A stretch of 64,000 bases of DNA from an uncultured Erysipelothrix sp. (GCA_947631935.1 CANRNG010000002.1:1-64000); one strand, 5' to 3'. Counted from the stretch's first letter, positions 32,558 to 42,855 are shown. Made by a program: numbers and translations. Notes: generated by a model not told the origin, from the sequence alone.

Positions 32558-33562
32558 ATGAAAAAAATAACAGTTATTTTAACGATCTTTCTATTGTTAG
32601 TAGGATGTAATGGTGATGAAGGAACCTCTGATAAACCAAGTAAAGTAAAGATTGGTATTATCCGTGTTCCCAATGATACTGCTGTTGCAATTCAACAAAA
32701 ATATTTTGATGCGTATTTTATGGATAAAGGTATTGAAACAGAGTTCATTTTCTTTGATTCAGGAGTCTCGGCTAACCAAGCTTTTGCCTCAGGTAGTATC
32801 GACTTTGCGGAAATGGGATTCACAAATGGCGTTGTTGCACTCGCAAATGAACTTCCGGTAAAATTAATTTGGATCCATGAAGTTCTGGGTACCAATGAAT
32901 CACTTGTAGTTAGAGATAAATCAATCAGTAGTGTGAAGGAACTTAAAGGTAAGAAAGTTGCTACCATATTTAGTTCAACATCACACCTAAGTTTATTAAA
33001 AGCGCTTGAAATGAATGGAATGAGCGAGAAAGACGTTACGCTACTAAATATGGAGACGGCTTCTATTGTTTCGGCATGGGATCGTGGTGATATTGATGCA
33101 GCGTATACATGGGAACCTACGCTTTCGCATATCAAAGATGAAGGTAAGACACTTGTAACGAGTGAAGACCTTGCGAAAGATGGAATTATGACGACTAACA
33201 TTCGTTTAGTGCACGAAGACTTTGCAGATAAATATCCCGATTTAGTGGTTGATTTTATTCGTGCGATCACAAAAGCAGGTGATTTATATCGTAGCAATCC
33301 TAATGAAGCGATTAAAGCAGCTGCAGAAAACATTGGGATCTCCTTTGAAGATGCAAAAACACAAATAGAAGGAACACGTTGGTTAACACCGCAAGAAGAA
33401 ATATCTTCAGACTATATGGGCGATAACGGCGATTTCTTAAAGATGTTCTTATCTACTTCTGAGTATTGGTATGCACAAGGGTTTACATCTCGTGTTCCAA
33501 GCGAACAAGAAATTCGTGACTTTATTGATATTTCATATATAGAAAAATCGTTAGAAAAATAG
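32558..33562 (+). CDS. TauA-like substrate-binding lipoprotein
   Basis: Lipobox LLLVGC; TauA-like SSTSHLSLLKALEMNG, AWDRGDIDAAYTWEP, TRWLTPQEE. ORF track start 32531; MKKITV start at 32558 preferred. Confidence 0.85.
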   Translation: MKKITVILTIFLLLVGCNGDEGTSDKPSKVKIGIIRVPNDTAVAIQQKYFDAYFMDKGIETEFIFFDSGVSANQAFASGSIDFAEMGFTNGVVALANELPVKLIWIHEVLGTNESLVVRDKSISSVKELKGKKVATIFSSTSHLSLLKALEMNGMSEKDVTLLNMETASIVSAWDRGDIDAAYTWEPTLSHIKDEGKTLVTSEDLAKDGIMTTNIRLVHEDFADKYPDLVVDFIRAITKAGDLYRSNPNEAIKAAAENIGISFEDAKTQIEGTRWLTPQEEISSDYMGDNGDFLKMFLSTSEYWYAQGFTSRVPSEQEIRDFIDISYIEKSLEK

Positions 33563-33570
33563 AGGTTATA

Positions 33571-34335
33571 ATGAGTGAACCAATTATCAGCTTGAACAAC
33601 GTAAGTAAAACTTTCGTGCGTTCTGAACAAGAAACACCTGCTCTTCGTAATATATCTTTAGATATATATGAAGGCGATTTTGTTGTAGTTCTCGGTCCAT
33701 CAGGTTGTGGAAAGAGTACGCTTCTAAATATTATTGCGGGATACATTGAACCTACAACTGGAACGTGTTTAATGCATGGCGTTCCAATCAAAAAACCAGA
33801 CGCTAATCGTGGAGTAGTATTCCAATCGGCCAACTTATACCCATGGCTTAATGTCAAAAATAACATTAATTTTTCTTTGCGAATGAAGAAGGAAAATAAG
33901 AAAGTTATCGAAGAAAAGACAGCGGTTATGCTTGATGAAATTATGCTTACAGACTTTAAAGAATACTATCCCCATGAATTATCAGGAGGGATGAGGCAAC
34001 GTGTATCATTGGGAAGATCTCTTATAAATGATCCGGAGATTCTTTTATTAGATGAACCCTTTGGTGCCTTAGATGCGCTAACGCGTTCATCTATGCAAAC
34101 GCTACTTTTAGAACTATGGAAAGATAAGAGAAGAACGCTTTTCTTAATTACTCATGATATTGAAGAAGCGTTAACTTTAGCTTCGAAAATATTGGTGATG
34201 AAGAAAAATCCTGGAGAAATTGCTGCTACTTTTGAGGTAAACTTCAATCTACGTATGAAAGAAAGTGATTACCGAGTAACGCTTGATCCAAAGTTTATTG
34301 AGTTAAAGAATGAAATCATTGAGCTGATACGATAA
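33571..34335 (+). CDS. TauB/SsuB-like ABC transporter ATP-binding protein
   Basis: GPSGCGKSTLLNIIAGY, ELSGGMRQRVSLGRSL, LLLDEPFGALD. Confidence 0.9.
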   Translation: MSEPIISLNNVSKTFVRSEQETPALRNISLDIYEGDFVVVLGPSGCGKSTLLNIIAGYIEPTTGTCLMHGVPIKKPDANRGVVFQSANLYPWLNVKNNINFSLRMKKENKKVIEEKTAVMLDEIMLTDFKEYYPHELSGGMRQRVSLGRSLINDPEILLLDEPFGALDALTRSSMQTLLLELWKDKRRTLFLITHDIEEALTLASKILVMKKNPGEIAATFEVNFNLRMKESDYRVTLDPKFIELKNEIIELIR

Positions 34336-34376
34336 ATGAAAACTAAGTCGAACTCCGTTATGATAAACTATATTTA

Positions 34377-34706
34377 TCATAGACATAACATTAAACTTAA
34401 TCGTGAGAAAAAAAGTTTTGAGACTGGTTTTAAATTTGCGATGATGGCATCAATTTCAACAACGGCATTCATGGGTAGTTGATGGACTGTAATGGCAACG
34501 TGGGCTTGTTTGTATTCGTCCATGAAGGCACCATAGATACCGTTGACACTTTGAAAATATACCATATCGATGAGGTAGATGATACGAGTAATCTGATAGT
34601 AAGCCCCTTCTAAAATAGTTTGTAGGTTTTTTAGGACTTGATGCGTTTGGGCTTCAATCCCTTCTTTTAATTGCATGGTTTCCAGCTTAAAAAGTGATGA
34701 TACCAT
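34377..34706 (-). pseudogene. Truncated RidA/YjgF-family remnant
   Basis: GIEAQTHQVLKNLQTILEGA...VHQLPMNAVVEIDAIIA matches the RidA C-terminal half; N-terminal ~40 aa missing, aberrant tail. Confidence 0.65.
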
Positions 34707-34899
34707 TTTGTTTTTTTTGCATCACTTAAATGGGCCTTATAATTCATCACCCTTCTAATTTCAAAAGAACCATTAACCTGCACATTTTCACATTTACGAT
34801 AAGATTTTTAAGGCCTCCCCTTTCATAATTTCTTTTGCCATATAAACTGATTCCATGTTAATCATGATATACCGCTTCTATTGATACTAGTACTTTATA

Positions 34900-35090
34900 A
34901 CTGAATGCGATAGATAACAATGTGAAAGTAATTTTATATTGGTTTCATATTGCATATTTTCTTTCAAATTTAAAACTACCTTTCTCATAATGTTGATCCT
35001 CCTTGAAGGACCATTGTATCACCTCGGGACATTATCCCTTTTGATATATTGAGACATTATCACTTTTAAGTCAGAATTTAAGTCAGAAAT
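34900..35090 (-). mobile_element. Possible end of a decayed insertion sequence
   Basis: GACATTATC units (ggGACATTATCcctttt ... gaGACATTATCactttt) next to an RBS and short decayed ORF (MRKVVLNLKENMQYETNIKLL...*). Confidence 0.35.
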
Positions 35091-35157
35091 ACACTTTATG
35101 AGTTGACTTTTGAAGTATTTTATCATATTATAATTAAGCGTTATGTATAGAACAGCA

Positions 35158-35285
35158 TGTAAAGTCATAAATCATAGTTTGATACGCGGCAGAATCCAAA
35201 GTACCCTCGCTGTAAGGCGGAAACGGATTAAATCAAACTCAGCTTGTGATGATTTACAAACTTGTCTATGACACGCTTACAGGAG
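35158..35285 (+). ncRNA. Structured 5' leader of rpsD (probable S4 autoregulatory leader)
   Basis: Nested pairing: TGTAAA/TTTACA, AAATCAT/ATGATTT, GTTTGAT/ATCAAAC, AATCC/GGATT directly upstream of rpsD. Confidence 0.65.
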
Positions 35286-35291
35286 GTCAAT

Positions 35292-35894
35292 ATGGCAAGA
35301 ATTAAAGGACCTGTATGGAAAAAATCCCGTCGTTTGGGTTTCTCAATCCTTGAAACAGGTGAGGAACTACAACGTCGCAATTATCCACCAGGACAACATG
35401 GAAATGCCCGTCGTCCAAAGTTAAGTAACTATGGACTACAATTACGTGAAAAACAACGTCTTCGTTTCATGTATGGAGTTACTGAAAAACAATTCTTTAA
35501 CACATACAAACGTGCGGTAAAAATGGAAGGTGTTTCTGGACACAACTTTATGAATCTTTTAGAATCAAGATTGGATAACGTTGTATACCGAATGAACCTA
35601 TCCCGTACCCGTCGTGGTGCAAGACAACTTGTGAACCATGGTCATATCTTAGTTAATGGTAAAAAAGTAGATATTCCATCATTCACAGTCAAACCAGGAC
35701 AAGTTATCGAATTACGCGAAAAATCACGTAACCTAAAAGTGATTAAAGAAGCACTTGAAGCAAACGTAGGACGCGTTGATTATGTTTCATTTGATGAAAC
35801 AAATATGAAGGGTGAATATGTTCGTTTACCTGAGCGTTCAGAATTAAATCAAGAAATCAACGAAGCACTCATTATCGAATTCTACAGTAGATAA
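35292..35894 (+). CDS. rpsD: 30S ribosomal protein S4
   Basis: [26 protein letters not shown]..., S4 RNA-binding domain. Confidence 0.97.
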   Translation: MARIKGPVWKKSRRLGFSILETGEELQRRNYPPGQHGNARRPKLSNYGLQLREKQRLRFMYGVTEKQFFNTYKRAVKMEGVSGHNFMNLLESRLDNVVYRMNLSRTRRGARQLVNHGHILVNGKKVDIPSFTVKPGQVIELREKSRNLKVIKEALEANVGRVDYVSFDETNMKGEYVRLPERSELNQEINEALIIEFYSR

Positions 35895-35912
35895 TAATCG
35901 CTTCCCATTGAA

Positions 35913-35940
35913 AAAGAGGATCCAGTCGATCCTCTTTTTT
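35913..35940. terminator. Bidirectional terminator between rpsD and asd
   Basis: AAAGAGGATC cagtc GATCCTCTTTTTT. Confidence 0.75.
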
Positions 35941-36897
35941 CTATATCATTTTCTCTAAAATTTGTACCGTATTGGTGGCAGCGCCTTTTCTAATATTATC
36001 TGCCACACACCAGAAATTTAAACCATGTTCAACCGATGGATCTAAACGCAATCTACCAACATAGACATCATCCGTACCATCAACCATTTCAGCCAAAGGA
36101 TATAAGGAGCCATTCATATAAACAATCCCTGGTTGGTTGTTGAAGGCATCCTTCAATGCATTTAAATCCACTGCTTTATGGACTTCAACATTAATGGATA
36201 TCGCATGGGTATTGATAATGGGGACACGTACAGCGGTTGCTGTGACGGGAAGATTTTCTAAACCCAAAATCTTACGGGTTTCTTCAATCATCTTCATCTC
36301 TTCTTTAGTATAACCATTCTCTAAGAAAACATCGATTTCAGGAAGCACATTCTTTTGGATATTGTGTTTGAATTGTTTGGGTTCACCACTTAGAAGATCA
36401 TTCACGCCCCCTTGTCCTGCCCCAGATACTGCTTGAAATGTGGTGTACACAACACGTTTCAGACCAAATAAATCATCAATCACCTTTAAAGGAAGCACAG
36501 ATTGCGTAGTAGAGCAATTGGGATTTGCGACCAACATGACCTCATCTGTAATTAAGTCACCATTGATTTCAGGAACGACAAGGGGTGTATTTGCGTCCAT
36601 TCTATAAAAAGAGCTGTTATCAATGACACGTATATGATGCTTTAATGCGATTGGGATATATTTTTCAGAAATACTGCCACCTGCCGCAAAGAATAACACA
36701 TCCAAGTTTTTGTCTTCAAAGATGGATTCATTTAAAGCTTCAACCACCAACACTGTATCTTTATAAGGAATTTGTTTACCCTCAGAACGCGCTGAAGCAA
36801 AGAGTGATATTTTATCAATAGCCAAATCTCTTTCTTCTAAAACTTCCAAAATTTTCAAACCCACCATGCCAGTGGCTCCTACAATTCCAATATGCAT
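35941..36897 (-). CDS. asd: Aspartate-semialdehyde dehydrogenase
   Basis: GIVGATGMVGLKILEVLEER, VANPNCSTTQSVLPLK, TFQAVSGAGQGGV. Confidence 0.95.
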   Translation of the reverse strand: MHIGIVGATGMVGLKILEVLEERDLAIDKISLFASARSEGKQIPYKDTVLVVEALNESIFEDKNLDVLFFAAGGSISEKYIPIALKHHIRVIDNSSFYRMDANTPLVVPEINGDLITDEVMLVANPNCSTTQSVLPLKVIDDLFGLKRVVYTTFQAVSGAGQGGVNDLLSGEPKQFKHNIQKNVLPEIDVFLENGYTKEEMKMIEETRKILGLENLPVTATAVRVPIINTHAISINVEVHKAVDLNALKDAFNNQPGIVYMNGSLYPLAEMVDGTDDVYVGRLRLDPSVEHGLNFWCVADNIRKGAATNTVQILEKMI

Positions 36898-36919
36898 TGC
36901 TTTTCCTCCTATATATATA

Positions 36920-36944
36920 AAAACTGGCTTTTAAAGCCAGTTTT
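36920..36944 (-). terminator. Terminator hairpin
   Basis: AAAACTGGCTTTTAAAGCCAGTTTT. Confidence 0.55.
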
Positions 36945-36945
36945 C

Positions 36946-37515
36946 TTACTTACTTAAATAAGCATCAATTTCACTTAAAAACTGGTCACGAGACGCTTCT
37001 AAGTGTACTGTTGGACAATGGATCCAGGTAGTATTTTCAATTCCCACCATTCCAAAAGTTCCTGCAATAAGACTTTTCTCAATGGGGTCGCCTAACTGCT
37101 CAAAGATACCTTTTGTGATATTCGCTGTCGTAATAACTGCAGATTCTTTAATATCCAAGATACCCCGTAATTGTTTGTCTTCGTTTTCAATATATGAAGT
37201 TCCTTTTAATAAGACTTTGTCAAAGAAACCCTTTAACATCGCTGGCATTGAATACCACCAAATTGGGAAAATAAAGAACACTCTATCCGCTTCTTTAAGA
37301 CGGTTTACATATTCCGCTGCTTTAATATCAGCATATTGGCCTTTCCCAAAAACTGCCAAATCTTCTTGACGTATCACTGGGTCAAAGCCATCCTGATACA
37401 AATCAATCACATCCACTTGTTGGTTTTGTGCTTCAAGTTTTCCAATCACGGTTTTCAAAACATGATTGTTAAAGCTGCCATCCCAAGGATGCGCATATAC
37501 GATTAAGTTTTTCAT
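36946..37515 (-). CDS. NAD(P)H-dependent oxidoreductase, flavodoxin-like fold
   Basis: MKNLIVYAHPWDGSFNNHVL, IFPIWWYSMPAMLKGFFDKVLLKG. Confidence 0.85.
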   Translation of the reverse strand: MKNLIVYAHPWDGSFNNHVLKTVIGKLEAQNQQVDVIDLYQDGFDPVIRQEDLAVFGKGQYADIKAAEYVNRLKEADRVFFIFPIWWYSMPAMLKGFFDKVLLKGTSYIENEDKQLRGILDIKESAVITTANITKGIFEQLGDPIEKSLIAGTFGMVGIENTTWIHCPTVHLEASRDQFLSEIDAYLSK

Positions 37516-37570
37516 AGTTTCACCTTCCAATAATATTTTATCACTAAGGCAATAAGATTAACAGTCATTG

Positions 37571-38305
37571 TCATAAAATTTGGTCAAGAAATTGTTGTGT
37601 TCTTTCTTCTTTAGGATGATTCAAGATTGATTCAGGGGTGCCTTCTTCAATAATCTCCCCTTCGTCCATAAAAATAATTCGATCAGCGACATCTCTGGCA
37701 AAATTAAGCTCATGCGTCACAATAACCATGGTCATGCCACTTTTCGCCAAATCATTCATAACATTTAAGACCCCTTTGACCATTTCAGGATCTAAAGCAG
37801 AAGTGGGTTCATCAAACAACATGACCTCAGGCTTCATACACAAAGCACGCGCAATCGCCACCCTTTGTTTTTGGCCCCCACTTAAAGTGCTGGGGTAACT
37901 GTCTTCCTTATCCGGAATACCTACCATTTGTAAAAGTGACTTACCATATTCAACCGCTTCATCATCACCCATAATACCCAAACGAATGGGCGCAAGCGTA
38001 ATGTTTTTCATCACATTTAAGTGTGGGAAAAGATTAAAGTGTTGGAATACCATGCCAATCCTTCTACGTAGTATTGGTAAACTCTTTCTATTAGAGGTCA
38101 TCAAGTTATCCTCAAAATACACTTCCCCACCACTGGGTTCCTCAAGACGATTGATACATCTCAACAACGTACTTTTACCACTACCAGAGGGCCCAATAAT
38201 ACAAACAACCTCATTTTTCATAATCTCCAAATCAATGTCTTTAAGGACATGATTTTTTCCGAATTTTTTATTGATTTTATTAATTCTAATCACTGGATTA
38301 CTCAT
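37571..38305 (-). CDS. Polar amino-acid ABC transporter ATP-binding protein (GlnQ-type)
   Basis: [50 protein letters not shown]. Confidence 0.9.
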   Translation of the reverse strand: MSNPVIRINKINKKFGKNHVLKDIDLEIMKNEVVCIIGPSGSGKSTLLRCINRLEEPSGGEVYFEDNLMTSNRKSLPILRRRIGMVFQHFNLFPHLNVMKNITLAPIRLGIMGDDEAVEYGKSLLQMVGIPDKEDSYPSTLSGGQKQRVAIARALCMKPEVMLFDEPTSALDPEMVKGVLNVMNDLAKSGMTMVIVTHELNFARDVADRIIFMDEGEIIEEGTPESILNHPKEERTQQFLDQIL

Positions 38306-38972
38306 GTGCAACCCTCTTTTCAACATAACGACCCAAATAAGAAACGGGTGTAATAATAATTAAATATAAAACGCCAACCACAGTCCAAACTTGAAGTGTA
38401 TAAGATGCACTTCTCGCAATAATAATTTGTCCCGTTCGTACTATCTCCGCAAAACTGATAACCGATATAATGGATGTGTCTTTCAGTGAAATGATAAATT
38501 GATTTAAGATTGAAGGTACCATAATTTTTAAAGCTTGGGGTAAAATAATATCTTTCATCGTCATTTGAGGCGTCAGTCCAAGACTGAGTGCTGCTTCATT
38601 TTGACCATGATCCACCGCTAAGATACCACCCCGTATGATTTCAGCCATATAGGCCCCTGCATTAAAACTCAGCGCAATCACACCTGCTGTAAAAACAGTA
38701 AAACGAAATCCCTCAAGGCCAAGACTTCTCATGCCTTGAGGGATTCCAAAGTACACAAACATAATCAATACTATCATGGGCACACCGCGAAATAAATCGA
38801 CATAAACTCTACCCATAAACTTAAAAACTTTAATTTTTGATAAGGTAAAAAGACTGACAATCAGTCCAATCAGTGAAGCAAAGACAATGGATACGAGGGT
38901 CAATTTTAGTGTATTACCAAGCGCAGATATAAACACATCGCGATTGTCTAAAAAGATCTTCAGAATACCCAT
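38298..38972 (-). CDS. Polar amino-acid ABC transporter permease
   Basis: [41 protein letters not shown]. Confidence 0.9.
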   Translation of the reverse strand: MGILKIFLDNRDVFISALGNTLKLTLVSIVFASLIGLIVSLFTLSKIKVFKFMGRVYVDLFRGVPMIVLIMFVYFGIPQGMRSLGLEGFRFTVFTAGVIALSFNAGAYMAEIIRGGILAVDHGQNEAALSLGLTPQMTMKDIILPQALKIMVPSILNQFIISLKDTSIISVISFAEIVRTGQIIIARSASYTLQVWTVVGVLYLIIITPVSYLGRYVEKRVAHE

Positions 38973-38990
38973 CTATAACTCACCTTTCTT

Positions 38991-39725
38991 TTATTTTGTA
39001 TGTTTAGCGACGATGTCATCATAAGTGCCGTCTTCGATCAATTCTTTTAAACCGGCATTAAACTTCTCTAAAAGTTCTTGGTTTTCACCTTTCATAACCG
39101 CAAAAGCATTGAGCGTTGGGAAGACACGAACGCCATCCATAATCTCTAAGTTAACACCTTGTTTGATATTGAACTCTAAGATAGGTTCATCTTCAAAACA
39201 AGCTGCAGAGTTACCCAACTCAACATCCTGATACATCACAGGTGATGAATCAAAGTATGAAGTGGTAAACCCATATTCATCTTTAATACTTTCAGCATAA
39301 TCAGCTGAGGTGGTGCCTTCTTTTAGCGCAACGTTTTTCCCTCTTAAATCTTCAAGTGATTTTATATCTGATCCTGCCTTAACGCCGACAACAGCGTAAA
39401 CTTCAAAGTATGTGTCCGAGAAGTCATATTTTTCTTTACGTGCTTCTGTAACTGACATACCCGCAATTAATCCATGAGCTTGGCCAGATTCCAAAGCAGC
39501 CAATGCCGCTGAAAAGCCAAGGGCCTGTAATTCGATTTTAATACCCTGTCGCTCAGCTATGGTTGTGATTAAATCAACATCAATGCCGACGAATTCATTC
39601 TTATCATTGGTGTACTCAAATGGCGGAAATGCAGTATCAGTCGCGATAATATAAACATCATTTTTAGCACTACAACCCGCTAACAAGACTAGAAACAGAA
39701 GTCCTAGTATTAAAACCTTTTTCAT
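38991..39725 (-). CDS. Polar amino-acid ABC transporter substrate-binding lipoprotein
   Basis: MKKVLILGLLFLVLLAGC lipobox; ATDTAFPPFEYTNDKNEFVGIDVDLI. Confidence 0.9.
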   Translation of the reverse strand: MKKVLILGLLFLVLLAGCSAKNDVYIIATDTAFPPFEYTNDKNEFVGIDVDLITTIAERQGIKIELQALGFSAALAALESGQAHGLIAGMSVTEARKEKYDFSDTYFEVYAVVGVKAGSDIKSLEDLRGKNVALKEGTTSADYAESIKDEYGFTTSYFDSSPVMYQDVELGNSAACFEDEPILEFNIKQGVNLEIMDGVRVFPTLNAFAVMKGENQELLEKFNAGLKELIEDGTYDDIVAKHTK

Positions 39726-39872
39726 AAAAAGCCCTCCTTGAAACCCATTATAGCAAAAATGAAAGATAGTTTTCAAGTATATGTAAAGTTTTTCATTATG
39801 CGAAAATAAAAAACCATATTTACTTTCAGAAAAACATAATATGGTATATACTATTTTATGGAGGTAATACAT

Positions 39873-41687
39873 ATGAAAATGTTAAAAAGAAGTGAAGTCG
39901 ACATAAATACCACTTGGGATTTAACCGACTTATTTGAATCAGATGATTTATTCTATGAATCACTCAAAAACATAGAAACAGAAGTCAACAACTACGAAAA
40001 GACTTATAAAAATACGATTGTATCCAAGGATGTCGTGGTCAAAGCGCTAAAAGAACTTGAAGCCATTCAAGAAAAACTCGTGCGTTTATCAACCTATGCA
40101 TCTTTACATATGTCTGAGGACCAATCCAATCTTGAATCAGGTAAAAGAAGCGGTACCTTACAAATGACATTCAGTCGTGTCATACCCAAACTTAATTTTG
40201 TGAAACAAGAAATCAACCTTCTTGATAAAACGATTCTTGAAGCGGCAATGATTCAAGAACCAACCCTAAAAAAATATATAGAAGATGTTATTCGCAACCA
40301 AAAATACAATCTTGAACCTGTTGTAGAAGATGCGATCAGTACATTAAGTGCATCTTTAAGTGCACCCTATGAAGTCTATAACATGAATAAACTTGTAGAT
40401 ATGCAATTTAAACCCATTGAGATTGATGGAAAATCATTCCCCTTCTCATTTGGCTATTATGAAGACCAGTTGGCTTATGATACCAACAAAGAGATTCGCC
40501 ATGCTGCATATGATAGTTTCCACCAATCGCTCTCACAAAACCAAAATACCCATGCTGGTTTGTATAAGGCCCATGTTCTAAAAGAAAAAGCCATGGGTCA
40601 ACTCAAAGGCTTTGATGACACCATAGATTATTTACTCTTTGAGCAAGAAGTTTCAAGAGATATGTATGACCGTCAAATTGACTTAATCACCACCCATCTT
40701 GCCAAACCAATGCAAAAATTCGCCAAACATCTACAACACATCCATAAACTCGATAAGATGACTTATAAAGATTTACAATTGGTTGTAGACCCCGACTTTG
40801 AACCCAATATTTCAATCATGGAGGCCAAAAATTATTTACTGGATGGTTTATCGATTCTCGGTGAAGATTATCTTGAAATGGTGGAGAAAGCCTTTGAGGA
40901 TCGTTGGGTAGATTTCCCTCAAAACTTAGGAAAATCTACTGGAGCCTTTTGTTCATCTCCTTATGGTGTCCACCCCTATGTTCTCATTTCATGGACAGAA
41001 AAAATGCGTGAAGTATTCGTCATGGCCCACGAACTTGGGCATGCAGGACATTTCTACTTTGCAGGACAACACCAAACCCTCTTTAACACAAGGCCTTCTC
41101 TATACTTTATAGAAGCACCTTCAACCATGAACGAGCTCATCATGGCCAATCACATGAAAGAAAAGGCAGACAATCCAAGATTAAAACGTTGGATTTTGTC
41201 TACCATCATTTCAAGAACCTATTACCATAACTTTGTTACCCATTTACTAGAAGCGGCGTACCAAAGGGAAGTTTATAATACAATTGACCAAAATAAACCC
41301 CTCTCAGCCAATGTCTTAAACGGAATTTTTAGAAAGGTACTGGAAGATTTCTGGGGAGATGCGGTTGAAATTTCAGAAAATGCAGAGCTCACTTGGATGC
41401 GTCAACCCCACTACTATATGGGACTTTACCCCTACACCTACTCTGCTGGCTTGACCATCGCAACCGAAGTTTCACAAAAAATTATCAATAACGAACTTGA
41501 TATTGATAAGTGGAAAAATGTCTTGAAAGCAGGTGGCACTCAAAATCCACTAAACTTAGCTAAAATGGTTGGCGTGGATTTATCAACCGATGCGCCACTC
41601 ATGAATACAATTCACCATATTGAAGCCATGATTGATGAAATCATTGCCTTAACTGATATTATTGAAAATGAAGAAAGAGCGAAATAA
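39873..41687 (+). CDS. pepF: Oligoendopeptidase F (M3 family)
   Basis: VMAHELGHAGH zinc motif; M3B architecture. Confidence 0.9.
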   Translation: MKMLKRSEVDINTTWDLTDLFESDDLFYESLKNIETEVNNYEKTYKNTIVSKDVVVKALKELEAIQEKLVRLSTYASLHMSEDQSNLESGKRSGTLQMTFSRVIPKLNFVKQEINLLDKTILEAAMIQEPTLKKYIEDVIRNQKYNLEPVVEDAISTLSASLSAPYEVYNMNKLVDMQFKPIEIDGKSFPFSFGYYEDQLAYDTNKEIRHAAYDSFHQSLSQNQNTHAGLYKAHVLKEKAMGQLKGFDDTIDYLLFEQEVSRDMYDRQIDLITTHLAKPMQKFAKHLQHIHKLDKMTYKDLQLVVDPDFEPNISIMEAKNYLLDGLSILGEDYLEMVEKAFEDRWVDFPQNLGKSTGAFCSSPYGVHPYVLISWTEKMREVFVMAHELGHAGHFYFAGQHQTLFNTRPSLYFIEAPSTMNELIMANHMKEKADNPRLKRWILSTIISRTYYHNFVTHLLEAAYQREVYNTIDQNKPLSANVLNGIFRKVLEDFWGDAVEISENAELTWMRQPHYYMGLYPYTYSAGLTIATEVSQKIINNELDIDKWKNVLKAGGTQNPLNLAKMVGVDLSTDAPLMNTIHHIEAMIDEIIALTDIIENEERAK

Positions 41688-41696
41688 TCGCTCTTT
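41674..41696. terminator. Terminator between convergent pepF and nagA
   Basis: AAAGAGCGA aataa TCGCTCTTT; the pepF stop codon is in the loop. Confidence 0.65.
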
Positions 41697-41700
41697 TTGT

Positions 41701-42855
41701 CTATCGTTGATAGGCTACAACACCACGACAAATGGTGGTTTGTACCTCTATATTATCATTCACAATAATCACATCTGCATCTTTGCCAATGTTGATGCTT
41801 CCCTTACGTCCATATACCCCCAATTGTTTGGCCGAGTTGGTAGATGTCATTTTAATTAAAGCTTCCATTGAACAGCCTGTAAAGTTTTTAAGATTTCTGG
41901 CCACAAAGTCCATTTCAGCTACCGATCCAGCTAAGGAACCCGTATCAATACGACATTCCTTACCCTTTTTAGTTACCATTTGGCCCCCCAAATCATATTC
42001 TCCATCAGGCATCCCCTTCGCACGCATCGCATCGGAAATTCCAATAATGTTGTCTTCACCTTTAATCATGAATGTGGCTTTCACGGTTTCAGGCGCCACA
42101 TGAATCCCATCCACAATCAATTCAGCTTTTAACTGATCATTCATAAGCCCTGCTGTAACAGCACCGGGTATACGGTGAGAGTGTGGCAACATGGCGTTAT
42201 AGAAGTGCGTCATATTGGATAATCCATCTTTCATCGCATCCATAATTTGAAAATAATTCGCATCCGTATGACCTGACGAAGGTACCACACCCAATGAACA
42301 AAGATAATTCGTAAAATTATCATCTGCTTCTTCTGGTGCATAGGTAATCAATTTAATATGCCCTTTCGCAATGGCATTCAAACGATCGAAAATTTCAATG
42401 GTTGGCTTTTGAACATAGAGTGGGTTTTGAGCCCCAACATGTTTCTTAGAAATAAAAGGACCCTCCAAGTGGATTCCAAGCATTTCAGTTTGTCCAGGTT
42501 TATTATCGTTTTCCATGTACGCCACAATGGATTTTAGCGCCACTGAAATGGCTGCTTCAGATTGTGTCATGGTAGTAGGTAGATATGAGGTTGTACCTTC
42601 TTTAGGCAAGAAATTCACAATATTATCCAAGTCATTATGGGTACCATCCATATGGTCTGAACCATTGGCACCATGAATGTGTTGATCAATAAATCCAGGA
42701 ATCACCATTAGGCCCTTGGCATCGATTACTTCACCTGCATACTCAGGTTTGTATTGCATTGAACCGAATGATTTGATAATACCATTTTCAAGGATTAAGT
42801 ATCCATTTTCAATCAAACGTTTCTCAGTATAAATATTTCCATTAATAATAATCAT
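41701..42855 (-). CDS. nagA: N-acetylglucosamine-6-phosphate deacetylase
   Basis: PGFIDQHIHGANGSDHMDG, LEGPFISKKHVGAQ, MTHFYNAM. Confidence 0.92.
   Translation of the reverse strand: MIIINGNIYTEKRLIENGYLILENGIIKSFGSMQYKPEYAGEVIDAKGLMVIPGFIDQHIHGANGSDHMDGTHNDLDNIVNFLPKEGTTSYLPTTMTQSEAAISVALKSIVAYMENDNKPGQTEMLGIHLEGPFISKKHVGAQNPLYVQKPTIEIFDRLNAIAKGHIKLITYAPEEADDNFTNYLCSLGVVPSSGHTDANYFQIMDAMKDGLSNMTHFYNAMLPHSHRIPGAVTAGLMNDQLKAELIVDGIHVAPETVKATFMIKGEDNIIGISDAMRAKGMPDGEYDLGGQMVTKKGKECRIDTGSLAGSVAEMDFVARNLKNFTGCSMEALIKMTSTNSAKQLGVYGRKGSINIGKDADVIIVNDNIEVQTTICRGVVAYQR

Noticed and set aside
32692-33333. 213-aa minus-strand ORF
   Set aside because: Antisense shadow of the TauA-like lipoprotein; long only because of codon bias on the coding strand.
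34360-34380. ATGATAAA ctata TTTATCAT hairpin after tauB-like gene
   Set aside because: Symmetric hairpin but AT-only with no T-tract on the plus strand; too weak to call as a terminator.
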